Shown here piece after piece: positions 1-12,167 of a stretch of 64,000 nt of DNA; positions within the stretch are counted from its first letter, which is position 1; each line of letters opens with the position of its first letter. The stretch covers positions 111,001 to 175,000 of the forward strand of contig BROG01000251.1 in the NCBI GenBank assembly GCA_030159075.1, given 5' to 3'. The DNA comes from Atrina japonica. Its lineage: Eukaryota > Mollusca > Bivalvia > Pterioida > Pinnidae. The notes under the pieces are model-generated. The model saw only the letters and a program-made list of their open reading frames with translations. It made no database searches and was not told where the DNA came from. The translations under genes were made by a program, and so were the position numbers.

Positions 1-2203
1 TGACTGAAATACCTCTCTCTCCCTCCCTCCCTCCATCCACATTTATTTTTGCTCTGTCAAAATGTATCTTTCTCAGTCCCAATATTTTAAATCTACTCTT
101 TTGTTTCAATGATTTAATGCCTGTTTTATTCTGTTCTTCAGATATATATATGATTTTATTGTTTAAAATTTGAATGGTAAAATCGTAGTTCAGGACACAT
201 GAGAACAACAAATTTCTGCAAAGTGAATACCAAATTTCCACTCCATAAAAAATCAAGGTTCATGCGGCCCGAACTGATTGTTGTCAAGAGCCAAGAGATG
301 TCTAGGTTTTTGGGACGCTGTAACCTAACCACTAGACCTACCCTATGTGACCGTACAACAGTTTTTAAGTAAAATAAAAAAAATAAAGTTATATCTCAAA
401 ATTATCTTGTTTGAATTGATTTAAAGCTGTTTACTTGTACCTATGATGAGCATTTTTTTCAGCAGAAAATTTGTTACTTTTAATTTTCATTTTCCCACCA
501 AAAATAAGTTTTGTGAAAATACCGTTTTAATCATACTTTAAAATCACAGAAAAGGTTTACATCAATAGAACTATCATGTATGCGATACTAGTAAAAAGGT
601 ATAGAATTTCCTGGTCTCCTGACGATTCCACTTAAACTACCAGATGTTTATTATATGCTAAACCTTATGTAATTGGATTTGGGTTGCTAATACCTTTTTC
701 TACCCAACTTTAACATGAACTGCAGTGAAAGTAAAGTATAACGATGTATGTGTATACACTATTTTAATAACTGATAAGCTTATGATATATTGAAGCTATA
801 TTACTTGTTTTTCAGAAGATTAAAAATGGTACAAATAACATGCATGTATTATTAAAAGTTCAAGAAAATCTGTACCCGATTTTGTAATACAAAACATACT
901 ATCCATTCTCGCAGGTAAAACTTTTGAAAAGTTTTCAACATTTGATGTTTTTGCCAAGTAAAATTCCCAGGTTTCAAAATCTGCAAGTAAAACTATGTTT
1001 GCAAGTAAAACTACGTTTGAAAATCGATTTCAACATAGATCGAACATGTGCTTTGACAAGCGATAGCTGATCAAAATTGAAAAAGTTTTTTCGATGATAA
1101 GTTGTGTCTGATTTTTCATATGCTGATTAATCTCGAATTATGATTTTAACCATCATCACCTCAAAGGGGTTAAATAGTCTGATTAGTGTTCTTTTTTTAA
1201 ATGAAATATACAACAGGATTTAAACTTGTATAATTTATTTAATAATAAAAATCAGATTGACATTAATTAGATGTATTCCAGCCCACAAACTGCTCAACCC
1301 CTCACAAGTGATTCATGATTACTGCAAATCACGCCCAGTACATACATATTCAAGAATCAAAACTGATGAATTCCATCAATCATATATCAGGTGACACAAA
1401 ATATGCAATGACAGCACAATACTGACTACACTATCAAACGATTGGTTGGAAGATGGCTGAAAGTATTGACTACATCCCAGAAGAAAGGATACAGACTGTC
1501 ACATGCATTTTAACGCACTTTCTATTTACCAATTTCGCATGTTTTCCTTTCAGTATGTCTATCTAGAATCCATTACGAACTAAAAGAAACCGTCCAACTA
1601 AGTAACTGTACGCTCAAGTACTCATATGGATATATTGAATTTATGCAAACATATTATAATTTATTAATTATTTTAATGTACTGAATTGTATTTTAAGCTC
1701 TTTAAAATCAGTTAAAGCAGTAAATGACGTTTTATGACCCAAAGATAAATAGAGTCAAACACAAATGTACAGTTTCCCATGTTTGTGACCGAGTTCAATT
1801 GTGGCGCGTCAAATGATCCAAAAATAGAATTTAAAAATTGATTTCGAATCTGAAAATAAAACATTAGAAATTAATGCAAGCTATATTTTAACAGTTTGAA
1901 ATAAGATTTTGTTCGATAAACTGTGTATATCTACATCCACCCAAACTCAGTAGTGAATTCTAACAAAACGACAACGATATACATATATTTTGTTATAAAA
2001 TTGGTAAAATATACATGTAGCATATATATCCCCGATGTTTAATTAATAAATTCGATATCAATTTTTTTTTAAATTAGCCATATATATATATATATATATA
2101 TATTCATTTTGAATCATCGGGTACGCCACCATTGAACTAGATACAATTCATGACTTGCAGGTATATCTGTGTACATAAAAAGCTGAGTTTTATCTTTTGA
2201 CAG
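1..2203. other. AT-rich non-coding stretch
   Basis: No supported exon. It has a CT-rich start (15-37), a decayed tRNA-like repeat on the - strand at about 260-350 (GTGGTTAGG-like A-box region and GTTCGGG-like B-box region), repeated aagtaaaact motifs near 985-1020, and a short TA run at 2081-2103. An ag at 1551-1552 is followed by a 15-codon frame and a GT, but its phase joins nothing. Confidence 0.5.
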
Positions 2204-2296
2204 CGATTTATGACCCATCGCTATGGATGCCCTGTTCACCCTGACTTGCTGTACAAAGCAGATTTGGATCAGCCATACTTTAAGATTGAGTCTTAA
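2204..2296 (+). CDS. Candidate exon upstream of the PKD-like gene
   Basis: A good acceptor (atcttttgacag) is followed by an open frame of 30 codons starting RFMTHRYGCPVHPDLLYK and ending in TAA at 2294-2296. The other two frames stop early. As written it would be the terminal exon of an upstream gene, but no AATAAA is seen between the stop and the following tandem array. If a weak donor at 2251 (ct|gtacaa) were used instead, the exon would leave two bases and join in phase to exon 1 at 4588. I do not recognise the peptide. The call rests on splice signals and residue composition only. Confidence 0.3.
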   Translation, partial: RFMTHRYGCPVHPDLLYKADLDQPYFKIES

Positions 2297-2464
2297 TATC
2301 AGGAAAGCATAGGGGCATTCGTCGTGACATCACACATTTCTACTGGGTGAAACTATCAATGGTTACACCTAGTTTACATATGACTAGTGCTACTGCAGTG
2401 ACAAATCTCGTAACATTTTTCACCATTATATCATGAAATTTAAAACATTAGTCTATTTGAAATA

Positions 2465-2467
<3 letters not shown>

Positions 2468-2509
<42 letters not shown>
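2468..2509. repeat. (TA)n microsatellite
   Basis: A near-perfect TA run just before the first minisatellite. Confidence 0.95.
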
Positions 2510-2511
<2 letters not shown>

Positions 2512-2527
2512 AATATAAATCTTATAC

Positions 2528-4075
2528 GATACATAGATATAAAGAAAGTTAGTTAGATAGAGCAATACATAGATATAAAGTTAGCTAGAGATAGCTATAC
2601 ATAGATATAAAGAAAGTTAGCTAGAGAGAGCGATACATAGATATAAAGAAAGTTAGCTAGAGAGAGTGATACATAGATATAAAGAAAGTTAGCTAGAGAG
2701 AGCGATACATAGATATAAAGAAAGTTAGCTAGAGAGAGCCATACACAGATATAAAGAAAGTTAGCTAGAGAGAGCGATACATAGATATAAAGAAAGTTAG
2801 CTAGAGAGCCATACACAGATATAAAGAAAGTTAGCTAGAGAGAGCCATACACAGATATAAAGAAAGTTAGCTAGAGAGAGCGATACATAGATATAAAGAA
2901 AGTTAGCTAGAGAGAGCGATACATAGATATAAAGAAAGTTAGCTAGAGAGAGCGATACATAGATATAAAGAAAGTTAGCTAGAGAGCCATACACAGATAT
3001 AAAGAAAGTTAGCCAGAGAGCCATACACAGATATAAAGAAAGTTAGCTAGAGAGAGCGATACATAGATATAAAGAAAGTTAGCTAGAGAGCCATACACAG
3101 ATATAAAGAAAGTTAGCTAGAGAGAGCCATACACAGATATAAAGAAAGTTAGCTAGAGAGAGCGATACATAGATATAAAGAAAGTTAGCTAGAGAGAGAT
3201 AAATAGATATAAAGAAAGTTAGCTAGAGAGAGATAAGTAGATATAAAGAAAGTTAGCTAGAGAGAGATAAGTAGATATAAAGAAAGTTAGCTAGAGAGAG
3301 ATAAGTAGATATAAAGAAAGTTAGCTAGAGAGAGATAAGTAGATATAAAAAAAGTTAGCTAGAGAGAGATAAGTAGATATAAAGAAAGTTAGCTAGTGAG
3401 AGATAAGTCGATATAAAGAAAGTTAGCTAGTGAGAGATAAGTAGATATAAAGAAAGTTAGCTAGAGAGCCATACACAGATATAAAGAAAGTTAGCTAGAG
3501 ATAGATAAAGAGATATAAAGAAAGTTAGCTAGAGATAGATGAATAGATATAAAGAAAGTTAGCTAGAGAGAGATAAGTAGATATAAAGAAAGTTAGCCAG
3601 AGAGAGATAAGTAGATATAAAGAAAGTTAGCCAGAGAGAGATAAGTAGATATAAAGAAAGTTAGTCAGAGAGAGATAAGTAGATATAAAGAAAGTTAGCC
3701 AGAGAGAGATAAGTAGATATAAAGAAAGTTAGCTAGAGAGAGATAAGTAGATATAAAGAAAGTTAGCTAGAGAGAGATAAGTAGATATAAAGAAAGTTAG
3801 CCAGAGAGAGATAAGTAGATATAAAGAAAGTTAGCCAGAGAGAGATAAGTAGATATAACGAAAGTTAGCTAGAGAGAGATAAGTAGATATAAAGGAAGTT
3901 AGCCAGAGAGAGATAAGTAGATATAAAGAAAGTTAGCCAGAGAGAGATAAGTAGATATAAAGAAAGTTAGCTAGAGAGAGATAAGTAGATATAAAGAAAG
4001 TTAGCTAGAGAGAGATAAGTAGATATAAAAAAAGTTAGCTACATAGAGCAATACATAGATATAAAAAAAATTACT
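2528..4075. repeat. 36/34-bp minisatellite, about 43 copies
   Basis: Units share the core agatataaagaaagttagc and differ in the tail. Copies up to about 3195 mostly end ...gagcgatacat (36 bp) or ...gagccatacac (34 bp). From about 3196 onward most end ...gagagataagt (34 bp). The 36-bp units are a multiple of three, which explains short open frames on the - strand; these are not genes. Confidence 0.97.
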
Positions 4076-4587
4076 AAAGTGCTAGGTAGATACAAAGAGA
4101 GATATTCATGGAGTTCTGTAGTTATGCCGTGTCTGTATTTTATTCATAAACTTTTTTTTTGAAGAGTCGTTATATTTAATCGCTTTTTGCACAGAGAATT
4201 CATAACTTCATTTAATGAAATATTTTACAAGTTCCTTGATTAAAAAATGTAGGTTCATCCTGTAGAATGCATACCATTGTTGATCTGATGTTTATCATCA
4301 TATATGATTGTAATTAATTCTAGGAAAATGTTTATACATACATGGAAGTTGGTGAATAATAGACTGAGGATTATCAGATAAGGGAAGTGTGATAACATGC
4401 TACACATAGTTTGAAAGTGAATACTTCAGGCTTTGTTCAGCCATGTATAGGCAAGTGATAAAAAACACAGATATGAATTTATTTTCTCCATTGAACTGTA
4501 AAGATATGGAAACAAGATGATTATAAGGTACATTAGGCAGCAAGAATAGCTTTTGTGGTTGTCATTTAAATTTTTCTGATTCTTCAG

Positions 4588-4683
4588 GTATCGGCAGGCT
4601 GGTGTAAGCTGTGGTCGAGACTGTAACTGCAGAAATAATACTGATGGTTGGACAGAAATTGTGGCGCAAAAATGCAGAACAAG
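4588..4683 (+). CDS. PKD-like gene, exon 1 of those seen (Cys-rich)
   Basis: The exon lies between a pyrimidine-rich acceptor (tgattcttcag) and a donor aag|gtaaaa. It supplies one base to finish an upstream codon, then 31 codons, then two bases (AG). The other two frames have stops. The peptide starts YRQAGVSCGRDC and contains C-x3-C-x-C plus a fourth Cys near its end, and an N-N-T sequon. This suggests a small disulphide-rich segment of a secreted or membrane protein. It cannot be the first coding exon because it begins inside a codon. No known domain is recognised with confidence. Confidence 0.65.
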
Positions 4684-5385
4684 GTAAAATTAATATTTGA
4701 TTGTTTTCTGGGTTTTTAGTATGTACCAGTAAGTAATACTTATATACAATGCCCTGGGTTACCTGTTTATATACATAATTCTGTGTATGAATTTTCTGAA
4801 CCTCAAGGATACAACAATCCTTGTCTCATATTATTTTGGGGAGAATACATTAACTGTTGCCATTTAAATTTTATGAGAGTCAGATTGGTATCTGTGAAAT
4901 GTTAAGTCCCCCATTATATCTTCAAAGGAAATAAAGTTACAATGCAGTTAGACCTTGGATCACTGAAGCTAATACAACACTGGTAGCGGCATTGTCAGTA
5001 ATTCTATGTATTTGTTTGCCTTGCTTCCTTTGAAACAATTCAACTTTTTAAAAAATCTTATTTTAGGCCTTTGTTGTTAACGTTTTAAACCAAAATGTCT
5101 CAATGATCATTAACTCTCTATAGAAGATGGACAATATGGAAGTCTCAAATGGCTGGCTCAAATATTGATTAAAAATTAATTTGTTATTAATCATTAGATG
5201 CATCATCCAATTGTTTCTGAAAAAAAGAGGTACCGGTATATATTTTTTTTCCGATAAAAATCATAGTAGAACCCAGTTTTAACTATTTTGATTAAATTGA
5301 GTCAATGTATTTATCTATACTAGCTGTAGATGTCTTTAAAATTTGGACGTTTTTTATTTTAAAAACTCTTATGCAAAGTGTATAA

Positions 5386-6573
5386 ATACCACCTGTCTTG
5401 TAAGACCGCTATTATGGAATACCATCGGTCTTGTAAGACCACTGTCATAGATACCATGTGTCTTGTAAGACCACTGTCATAGAATACCATGTGTCTTGTA
5501 AGACCACTGTCATAGAATACCATGTGTCTTGTAAGACCACTGTCATAGATACCATGTGTCTTGTAAGACCACTGTCATAGAATACCATGTGTCTTGTAAG
5601 ACCACTGTCATAGATACCATGTGTCTTGTAAGACCACTGTCATAGAATACCATCCATCTTGTAAGACCTCTGTCATAGATACCATGTGTCTTGTAAGACC
5701 ACTGTCATAGATACCATGTGTCTTGTAAGACTACTGTCATAGAATACCATGTGTCTTGTAAGACCACTGGCATAGAATACCATGTGTCTTGTAAGACCAC
5801 TGTAATAGATACCATGTGTCTTGTAAGACCACTGTTATAGATACCATATGTCTTGTAAGACCACTCTCATAGATACCATCCGTCTTGTAAGACCACTCTC
5901 ATAGATACCATCCGTCTTGTAAGACCACTGCCATAGAATATCATCTGTCTTGTAAGACCACAGTCATAGATACCATGTGTCTTGTAAGACCTCTGTCATA
6001 GATACCATGTGTCTTGTAAGACCTCTGTCATAGATACCATGTGTCTTGTAAGACCACTGTCATAGATACCATGTGTCTTGTAAGACTACTGTCATAGAAT
6101 ACCATGTGTCTTGTAAGACTACTGTCATAGAATACCATGTGTCTTGTAAGACCACTGGCATAGAATACCATGTGTCTTGTAAGACCACTGTTATAGATAC
6201 CATGTGTCTTGTAAGACCACTGTTATAGATACCATGCGTCTTGTAAGACCACTGTCATAGAATACCATGTGTCTTGTAAGACCACTGTCATAGAATACCA
6301 TGTGTCTTGTAAGACCACTGTTATAGATACCATGTGTCTTGTAAGACCACTGTTATAGATACCATATGTCTTGTAAGACCACTCTCATAGATACCATCCG
6401 TCTTGTAAGACCACTCTCATAGATACCATCCGTCTTGTAAGACCACTGCCATAGAATATCATCTGTCTTGTAAGACCACAGTCATAGATACCATGTGTCT
6501 TGTAAGACCACTGTCATAGAATACCATGTGTCTTATAAGACCACTGTCATAGAATATCATCTGTCTTGTAAGA
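5386..6573. repeat. 32/33-bp minisatellite, about 36 copies
   Basis: The unit contains accatgtgtcttgtaagac followed by cactgtcatag and at or aat. Variant units occur in the same order near 5841-5975 and 6359-6495 (atatg, then two ccgtc units with ctctcat, then gccatagaatatcatc, then cacagtc), about 518 bp apart. This points to a block duplication inside the array. Confidence 0.97.
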
Positions 6574-6965
6574 ATACATTTCAGTGGCAGTAGTGGATGG
6601 TCTTATAGGACTGGGTTCATTGCATTGTTATTTTTCAAGCATATTTATTAGGTTAGTCCAAGATTGTGAATTTTTATGGAGAGAAAAATTTTAAACTCAA
6701 GTTTTCCATTAGGAATTTCAATATGATATAAGCCAAATGACTGAAGATCTGGGTGGTGTATATTGTTTCTTATTGGGGGAGAACTGTCTGTCTGTTTTCT
6801 ATATTACTTTTCAGCCAAGTGAAAGAAGGCCTTTAAATAAGTAAAATTAAAAAGGTATTGAGTATTTAAGATTATATTGAGTTTATTCAAGTTGCATTAT
6901 CAGCATCAAAATGTTCTTGTCGCCTAGGCTTTCTTTGATGAGCTTAGGGCATTTGTTTGTAACCC

Positions 6966-7298
6966 ATTGTTGTAAAACCACGATCCCGAATCGCAATGCT
7001 CTTTCCTACCCGTGGTTCCATGCGACCGAAATCTCTCGTAACTCCTGAATAAAGGCATCAGCCAATTCGAGTAAATGGTGCTTGCATTGGTCCATCAATC
7101 AGATGGAGGCTTTTAAACAACTTCTGCATTGTACTAGAACAGTAATGAAGACTTCAATAGAACAATGTATCTGATTGGTAGACCAATGCGAGCAACATTT
7201 ACTTGCATTGGCTGATGCCTTATGAATAATATTCATGAGGTACGAGAGATTTTGGTTGCATGGGATCATGGGTAGGAAAGAGCATAGCGATTCTGGAC
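6966..7298. mobile_element. Foldback (long inverted repeat) element, left part
   Basis: The left arm at about 6966-7041 (ttgtaaaaccacgatcccg ... aaatctctcgta) is repeated inverted at about 7240-7298 (tacgagagattttggttgca ... gcgattctggac). It continues after the hAT-like insertion at 8458-8478 (tgtggttttatgacgatgg). An inner pair also matches inverted (catcagccaattcgagtaaa versus tttacttgcattggctgatg). No transposase frame is seen. Confidence 0.8.
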
Positions 7299-8449
7299 TA
7301 GTGATGGGCAATCGTATCCTGACAAATAATCGATGGTCGGAAATAATCGGAGATGCATAATCGATTATTAATCGACTATAATTGGATTTTTTAAAGAAAA
7401 GTATTTTTTCTCAAATATGTTTAAAAAAATATACAAATCTACAAATTGTTTTGTGTGTATCCTGGTATTGTTTTATTTAATATGTAACAATTTGATTTGG
7501 GTGTGTGTGAACGGGCAGTTTATATATGACTGCACAAAGTTAACACTAAAAACTTGGCCACTGTTCAGTAAAAATTCTAATAAAAATTTTAACTAAAATT
7601 CTGACATCAGATTTTTTAAAAAAAGAAAGTATTTTTTCTCAAATGTGTTTAAAAAATATACAAATCTAATTAATATGTAACAATTTGATTTGGATGTGTG
7701 TGGACTGGCAGTGTTTGTAAATATGACTGCACAAAGTTAGCACTAAAAACTTGGCCACTGCTCAGTGAAAATTCTAACAAAAATTTAAACTAAAATTCTG
7801 AGCGATGTTTTAATACTTTTTTAATAGAAAATAATGAACCTGTCTGTCATATATGACTTGTTATAAACGATGAAAATAATTCTAACCATACGAAACTAGC
7901 CAGCTACCCTAAAGAAATGAAGTCATTCCAAAATTTATTTCATACATTTAATGAAAAGAAAAAGTATCCAAGTATCTGACGAAAGCACCTGTAACAAAAC
8001 CTAAATTGTATAAAAATAAAACACATTAAATAGCCTACAGAGCGGTAACCCGAATTACCGAAAAGACAGTTATTCTCAGATTGACAGACCTGTAGCACAT
8101 GTCATTGATCGTAGCCAAGCCCAAGGACAAAACTACATTCTACAAATGAGTATCTGCAAAGTATGCAAGAAAACATATTCCTAAAGCAAATCCTATACTT
8201 TGGATTTTGTTTTCCCTGGGAAGGAGTGAATGGTTCTACCAATTTCATGCGCGTTGTTAACTTTGTTTTTTGTCAGCCATTTTTGCTGATGGATATGGTA
8301 ATACACGGATCAAAACCGGAGATTGAACCAAAAATCCGGATTTCACCAATGTTGGTGATTTTCGATTATTATTTTCATAATCGATTAGTATAATCGTTGT
8401 CTTTTCAACGACTGATAATCGATTGTCGGCGACAATAGTTCCATCACTA
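7299..8449. mobile_element. Non-autonomous hAT-like element inserted in the foldback
   Basis: The termini are TAGTGATGG... and ...CCATCACTA, the hAT-type pattern (YAGNGATGGGCAA). The flanks are ttctggac (7291-7298) and atctggac (8450-8457), a 7/8 match for the 8-bp target duplication of this superfamily. Both subterminal regions are rich in ATCGATTA-like motifs. A block of about 200 bp is duplicated inside (about 7384-7600 and 7604-7800). No transposase is encoded. Small open frames at 8163-8502 lie inside it and look spurious. Confidence 0.85.
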
Positions 8450-8457
8450 ATCTGGAC

Positions 8458-8478
8458 TGTGGTTTTATGACGATGGTA
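8458..8478. mobile_element. Foldback element, right end beyond the hAT insertion
   Basis: The sequence tgtggttttatgacgatgg is the inverted match of 6968-6992. It restores the right arm when the hAT-like element and one target duplication are removed. Confidence 0.7.
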
Positions 8479-8936
8479 GTATTCAGTCACATCTGGTTCC
8501 AATATCTATTATTTCACATTGACATCTGACTCATAACTTTCTGTTTGAAAGGATTATCTCCTGCATATGAGTAAGCAACATGTTTTCAGGAAATGATTGT
8601 TAGACATGTAATTTTGAGATTTTTTGCCAAGGTTTTTTTTCAGAGATGTCAAAAGCTAAATGTTCCTTATGCAAAATAAGTCTTATTATATATATATTTG
8701 AAATATTTTAATTTCTTTTGCTTTTCAAAGGTTAGGCAGAGGAACAACCACAGATTATGTGATAAAAGTGGGAATACATTTAGGTTTAGTTTTTGGCCTT
8801 GTATGATACCACTTTCTGTTTTGGAACTGTACATCTATTTTAAATTTGAGGACAACTGATGAATTCTTATTGAAAGAAACTATCATCTTGAACATTTATT
8901 ATTCCCTCCCTCCTTTGTTTTGCAAAACTGTAACTT

Positions 8937-9921
8937 ATGTATTATGTTTCTAATACTGTGTACCTGTATTATGTTTCTAATACTGTGTACCTGTAGTATT
9001 TTTCTTGTACTGTGTACCAGTATTATGTTTCTAGTACTGTGTACCTGTATTATGTTTCTAGTACTGTGTACCTGTATTATGTTTCTAGTACTGTGTACCT
9101 GTAATATGTTTCTAGTACTGTGTACCTGTATTATGTTTCTAGTACTGTGTACCTGTATTATGTTTCTAATACTGTGTACCTGTATTATGTTTCTAGTACT
9201 GTGTACCTGTATTATGTTTCTAGTACTGTGTACCTGTATTATGTTTCTAGTACTGTGTACCTGTATTATGTTTCTAGTACTGTGTACCTGTATTATGTTT
9301 CTAATACTGTGTACCTGTAGTATTTTTCTTGTACTGTGTACCTGTATTATGTTTCTAGTACTGTGTATCTGTATTATGTTTCTAATACTGTGTACCTGTA
9401 TTATGTTTCTAGTACTGTGTACCTGTATTATGTTTCTAATACTGTGTACCTGTATTATGTTTCTAATACTGTGTACCTGTAGTATTTTTCTTGTACTGTG
9501 TACCTGTATTATGTTTCTAGTACTGTGTATCTGTATTATGTTTCTAATACTGTGTACCTGTATTATGTTTCTAATACTGTGTACCTGTATTATGTTTCTA
9601 ATACTGTGTACCTGTAGTATGTTTCTAATACTGTGTACCTGTATTATGTTTCTAGTACTGTGTACCTGTATTATAATTCTAATACTGTGTACCTGTATTA
9701 TGTTTTTAGTACTGTGTACCTGTATTATGTTTCTAATACTGTGTACCTGTATTATGTTTCTAGTACTGTGTACCTGTATTATGTTTCTAGTACTGTGTAC
9801 CTGTATTATGTTTCTAATACTGTGTACCTGTAGTATGTTTCTAGTACTGTGTACCTGTATTATGTTTCTAGTACTGTGTACCAATACTGTGTACCTGTAG
9901 TATGTTTCTAATACTGTGTAC
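8937..9921. repeat. 27-bp minisatellite, about 36 copies
   Basis: The unit consists of tactgtgtacctgtattatg plus tttctag/a. The length is nine codons and the sequence lacks stops in several frames, so apparent proteins of more than 300 residues exist on both strands (8920-9900 on +, 8883-9884 on -). These are artefacts of the repeat. One partial unit of about 14 bp occurs near 9870-9883. Confidence 0.98.
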
Positions 9922-11179
9922 TTGGATGATTTTACTCCTGGTTATTTTCACTATTTGCTACAGAAAATTAACTTTATTTTAGATTTGCCCTAAATTACCA
10001 TAGTTTCATGTATGTCACGTATATCCATGCTTCAATTATTTGGTCTGGAAATTACACAAGGTTTCATTGAAAATCGCCATCAAAGAGTGAAAATAGTGAA
10101 AATTAGATTGGAGCAAAAATTTCCAGGTATACAGTTTTCTATGATCTGAAGTTCAAACATAGACCTTGCTTGTTCAAAAGCAGCACCTTCTCATTGAGTC
10201 GCTGTAAATACAAGTATTATGAGCCAGCCGCGGTGATCAGTGGACTTAATTAGATCCTGTCATATATGTCACAAGGACATTAAGTATTAATTTAATGTTA
10301 TTAAAATTTAGAAATGAAAATATTGAAATGATATTAGCTTGTCCAATTACATTTCTCATAATTTACATGGTATAAAATATGGTATGGCTTCTATAGAAAA
10401 CCAAAATATTTGGTGGTAATTGAATTTTGCCTAGCACCAAACAGCCATGATAAAAGTCAAGGTTTTCATCTTATAAAGAATTTTATGATTTCATGTTTGA
10501 CGCAGCTGAAAGTTGTCAGGAAATTAAATGAAAATATGATATCAAATGGTCACTTGGCAGATTAACACTTGTAATGAAATCATGGTATAGGAAGAAATTT
10601 TAGTTTGTAATCATTTTATGATTCAGCCATCAGAATTCAGTGTAACAGAAAATGAAAAATTGAATAATTGACGGGGTTGATGTCACAAGTAGATATTGTC
10701 ATATAAATTCCACACAGGATGAATTTTAAATAAGAAGGTGAAGAAGTCAAGTAAGATACAAACTAGAAGGAGGATCTATTAGATGCTTTTGTCATGTTTG
10801 TAGTATTAATAAGACTTTTTGTAGCTTTATCTCGAGTGGTTGGAGCCGGTTAAATGGCTTTGTTTGGAGCCATGTTTCTCTTTTAAGTTGGTGTTCATGA
10901 TTGGTTTGTAGTCGCATATAAGTTCTGTAATCTACTTCTCAAGAGAAATGTCAGGCATTATTAAATTCTTCCTTTCATGGATTGGAGTTATATGTTCTGT
11001 GGATATTTCTTAAGAAGCAGAGGTATTTGACCATATTTAGATATACTGTACTCACATTATATTTAAGTGTGTCAGACTTGGTATGTGACATCGAATCAGA
11101 GGCAGAGACTTTTCAGCTCACCAGAATTAATCTTTGTTTAACAATGTATTGCATCTTGGTAGACTTTCACTACACTTGC

Positions 11180-12167
11180 TAAGATGTCCTAGAACTGACC
11201 TATCATGACATGAGACCTTGGTTCTAGGTCCTGTCTACTATAAGATGTCCTAGAACTGACCTATCATGACATGAGACCTTGGTTGTAGGTCCTGTCTTAT
11301 ATAAGATGTCCTAGAGCTGACCTATCATGACATTCTTAGAGCTGACCTATCATGACATGAGACCTTGGTTCTAGGTCCTGTCTTATATAAGATGTCCTAG
11401 AGTTGACCTATCATGAAATGAGACCTTGGTTCTAGGTCCTGTCTTATATACAATGGCCTAGAACTGACCTATCATGACATGAGACCTTGGTTCTAGGTCC
11501 TGTCTACTACAAGATGTCCTAGAACTGATCTATCATGACATGATACCTTGGTTCTAGGACCTGTATACTACAAGATGTCCTAGAACTGACCTATCATGAC
11601 ATGAGACCTTGGTTCTAGGTCCTGTCTACTATAAGATGTCCTACAACTGACCTATCATGACATGAGACCTTGGTTCTAGGTCCTGTCTACTATAAGATGT
11701 CCTACAACTGACCTATCATGACATGAGACCTTGGTTCTAGGTCCTGTCTACTATATGATGTCCTACAACTGACCAGCATGACATGATATATTGACTCTAG
11801 GTCCTATCTACTGTAAGATGTTCTAGGACTGACCTTTCATGACATGAAACCTTGGTTCTAGGTTTCAGCCACTATAAGACTTCCTAGAACTGACCTATTA
11901 TGACATGAGACCTTGGTTCTAGGGCCTGTCTATTGTAAGATTTCCTAGAACTGACCTATCATGACATGAGACCTTGGTTCTAGGGCCTGTCTATTATAAG
12001 ATTTCCTAGAACTGACCTATCATGACATGAGACCTTGGTTCTAGGGCCTGTCTATTGTAAGATTTCCTAGAACTGACCTATCATGACATGAGACCTTGGT
12101 TCTAGGGCCTGTCTATTGTAAGATTTCCTAGAACTGACCTATCATGACATGAGACCTTGGTTTTAGA
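11180..12167. repeat. 61-bp minisatellite, about 16 copies
   Basis: The unit contains gatgtcctagaactgacc, atcatgacatgagaccttgg and ttctaggtcctgtctac. Each unit holds CCTAGAAC and its exact complement GTTCTAGG about 25 bases apart, so every copy can form a small hairpin. The later copies (about 11880 onward) switch to gatttcctagaac and agggcctg. Confidence 0.96.

Noticed and set aside
2595..3024. Repeated A-N-F-L-Y-I-Y-V proteins on the - strand
   Set aside because: By-product of 36-bp tandem units.
5386..6573. Could the regular repeats be a CRISPR array?
   Set aside because: Units are contiguous with no unique spacers, and the genome is animal.
8920..9900. Long + and - strand open frames (326 and 333 codons)
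   Set aside because: They are entirely made by the 27-bp minisatellite, with no splice, start or family support.
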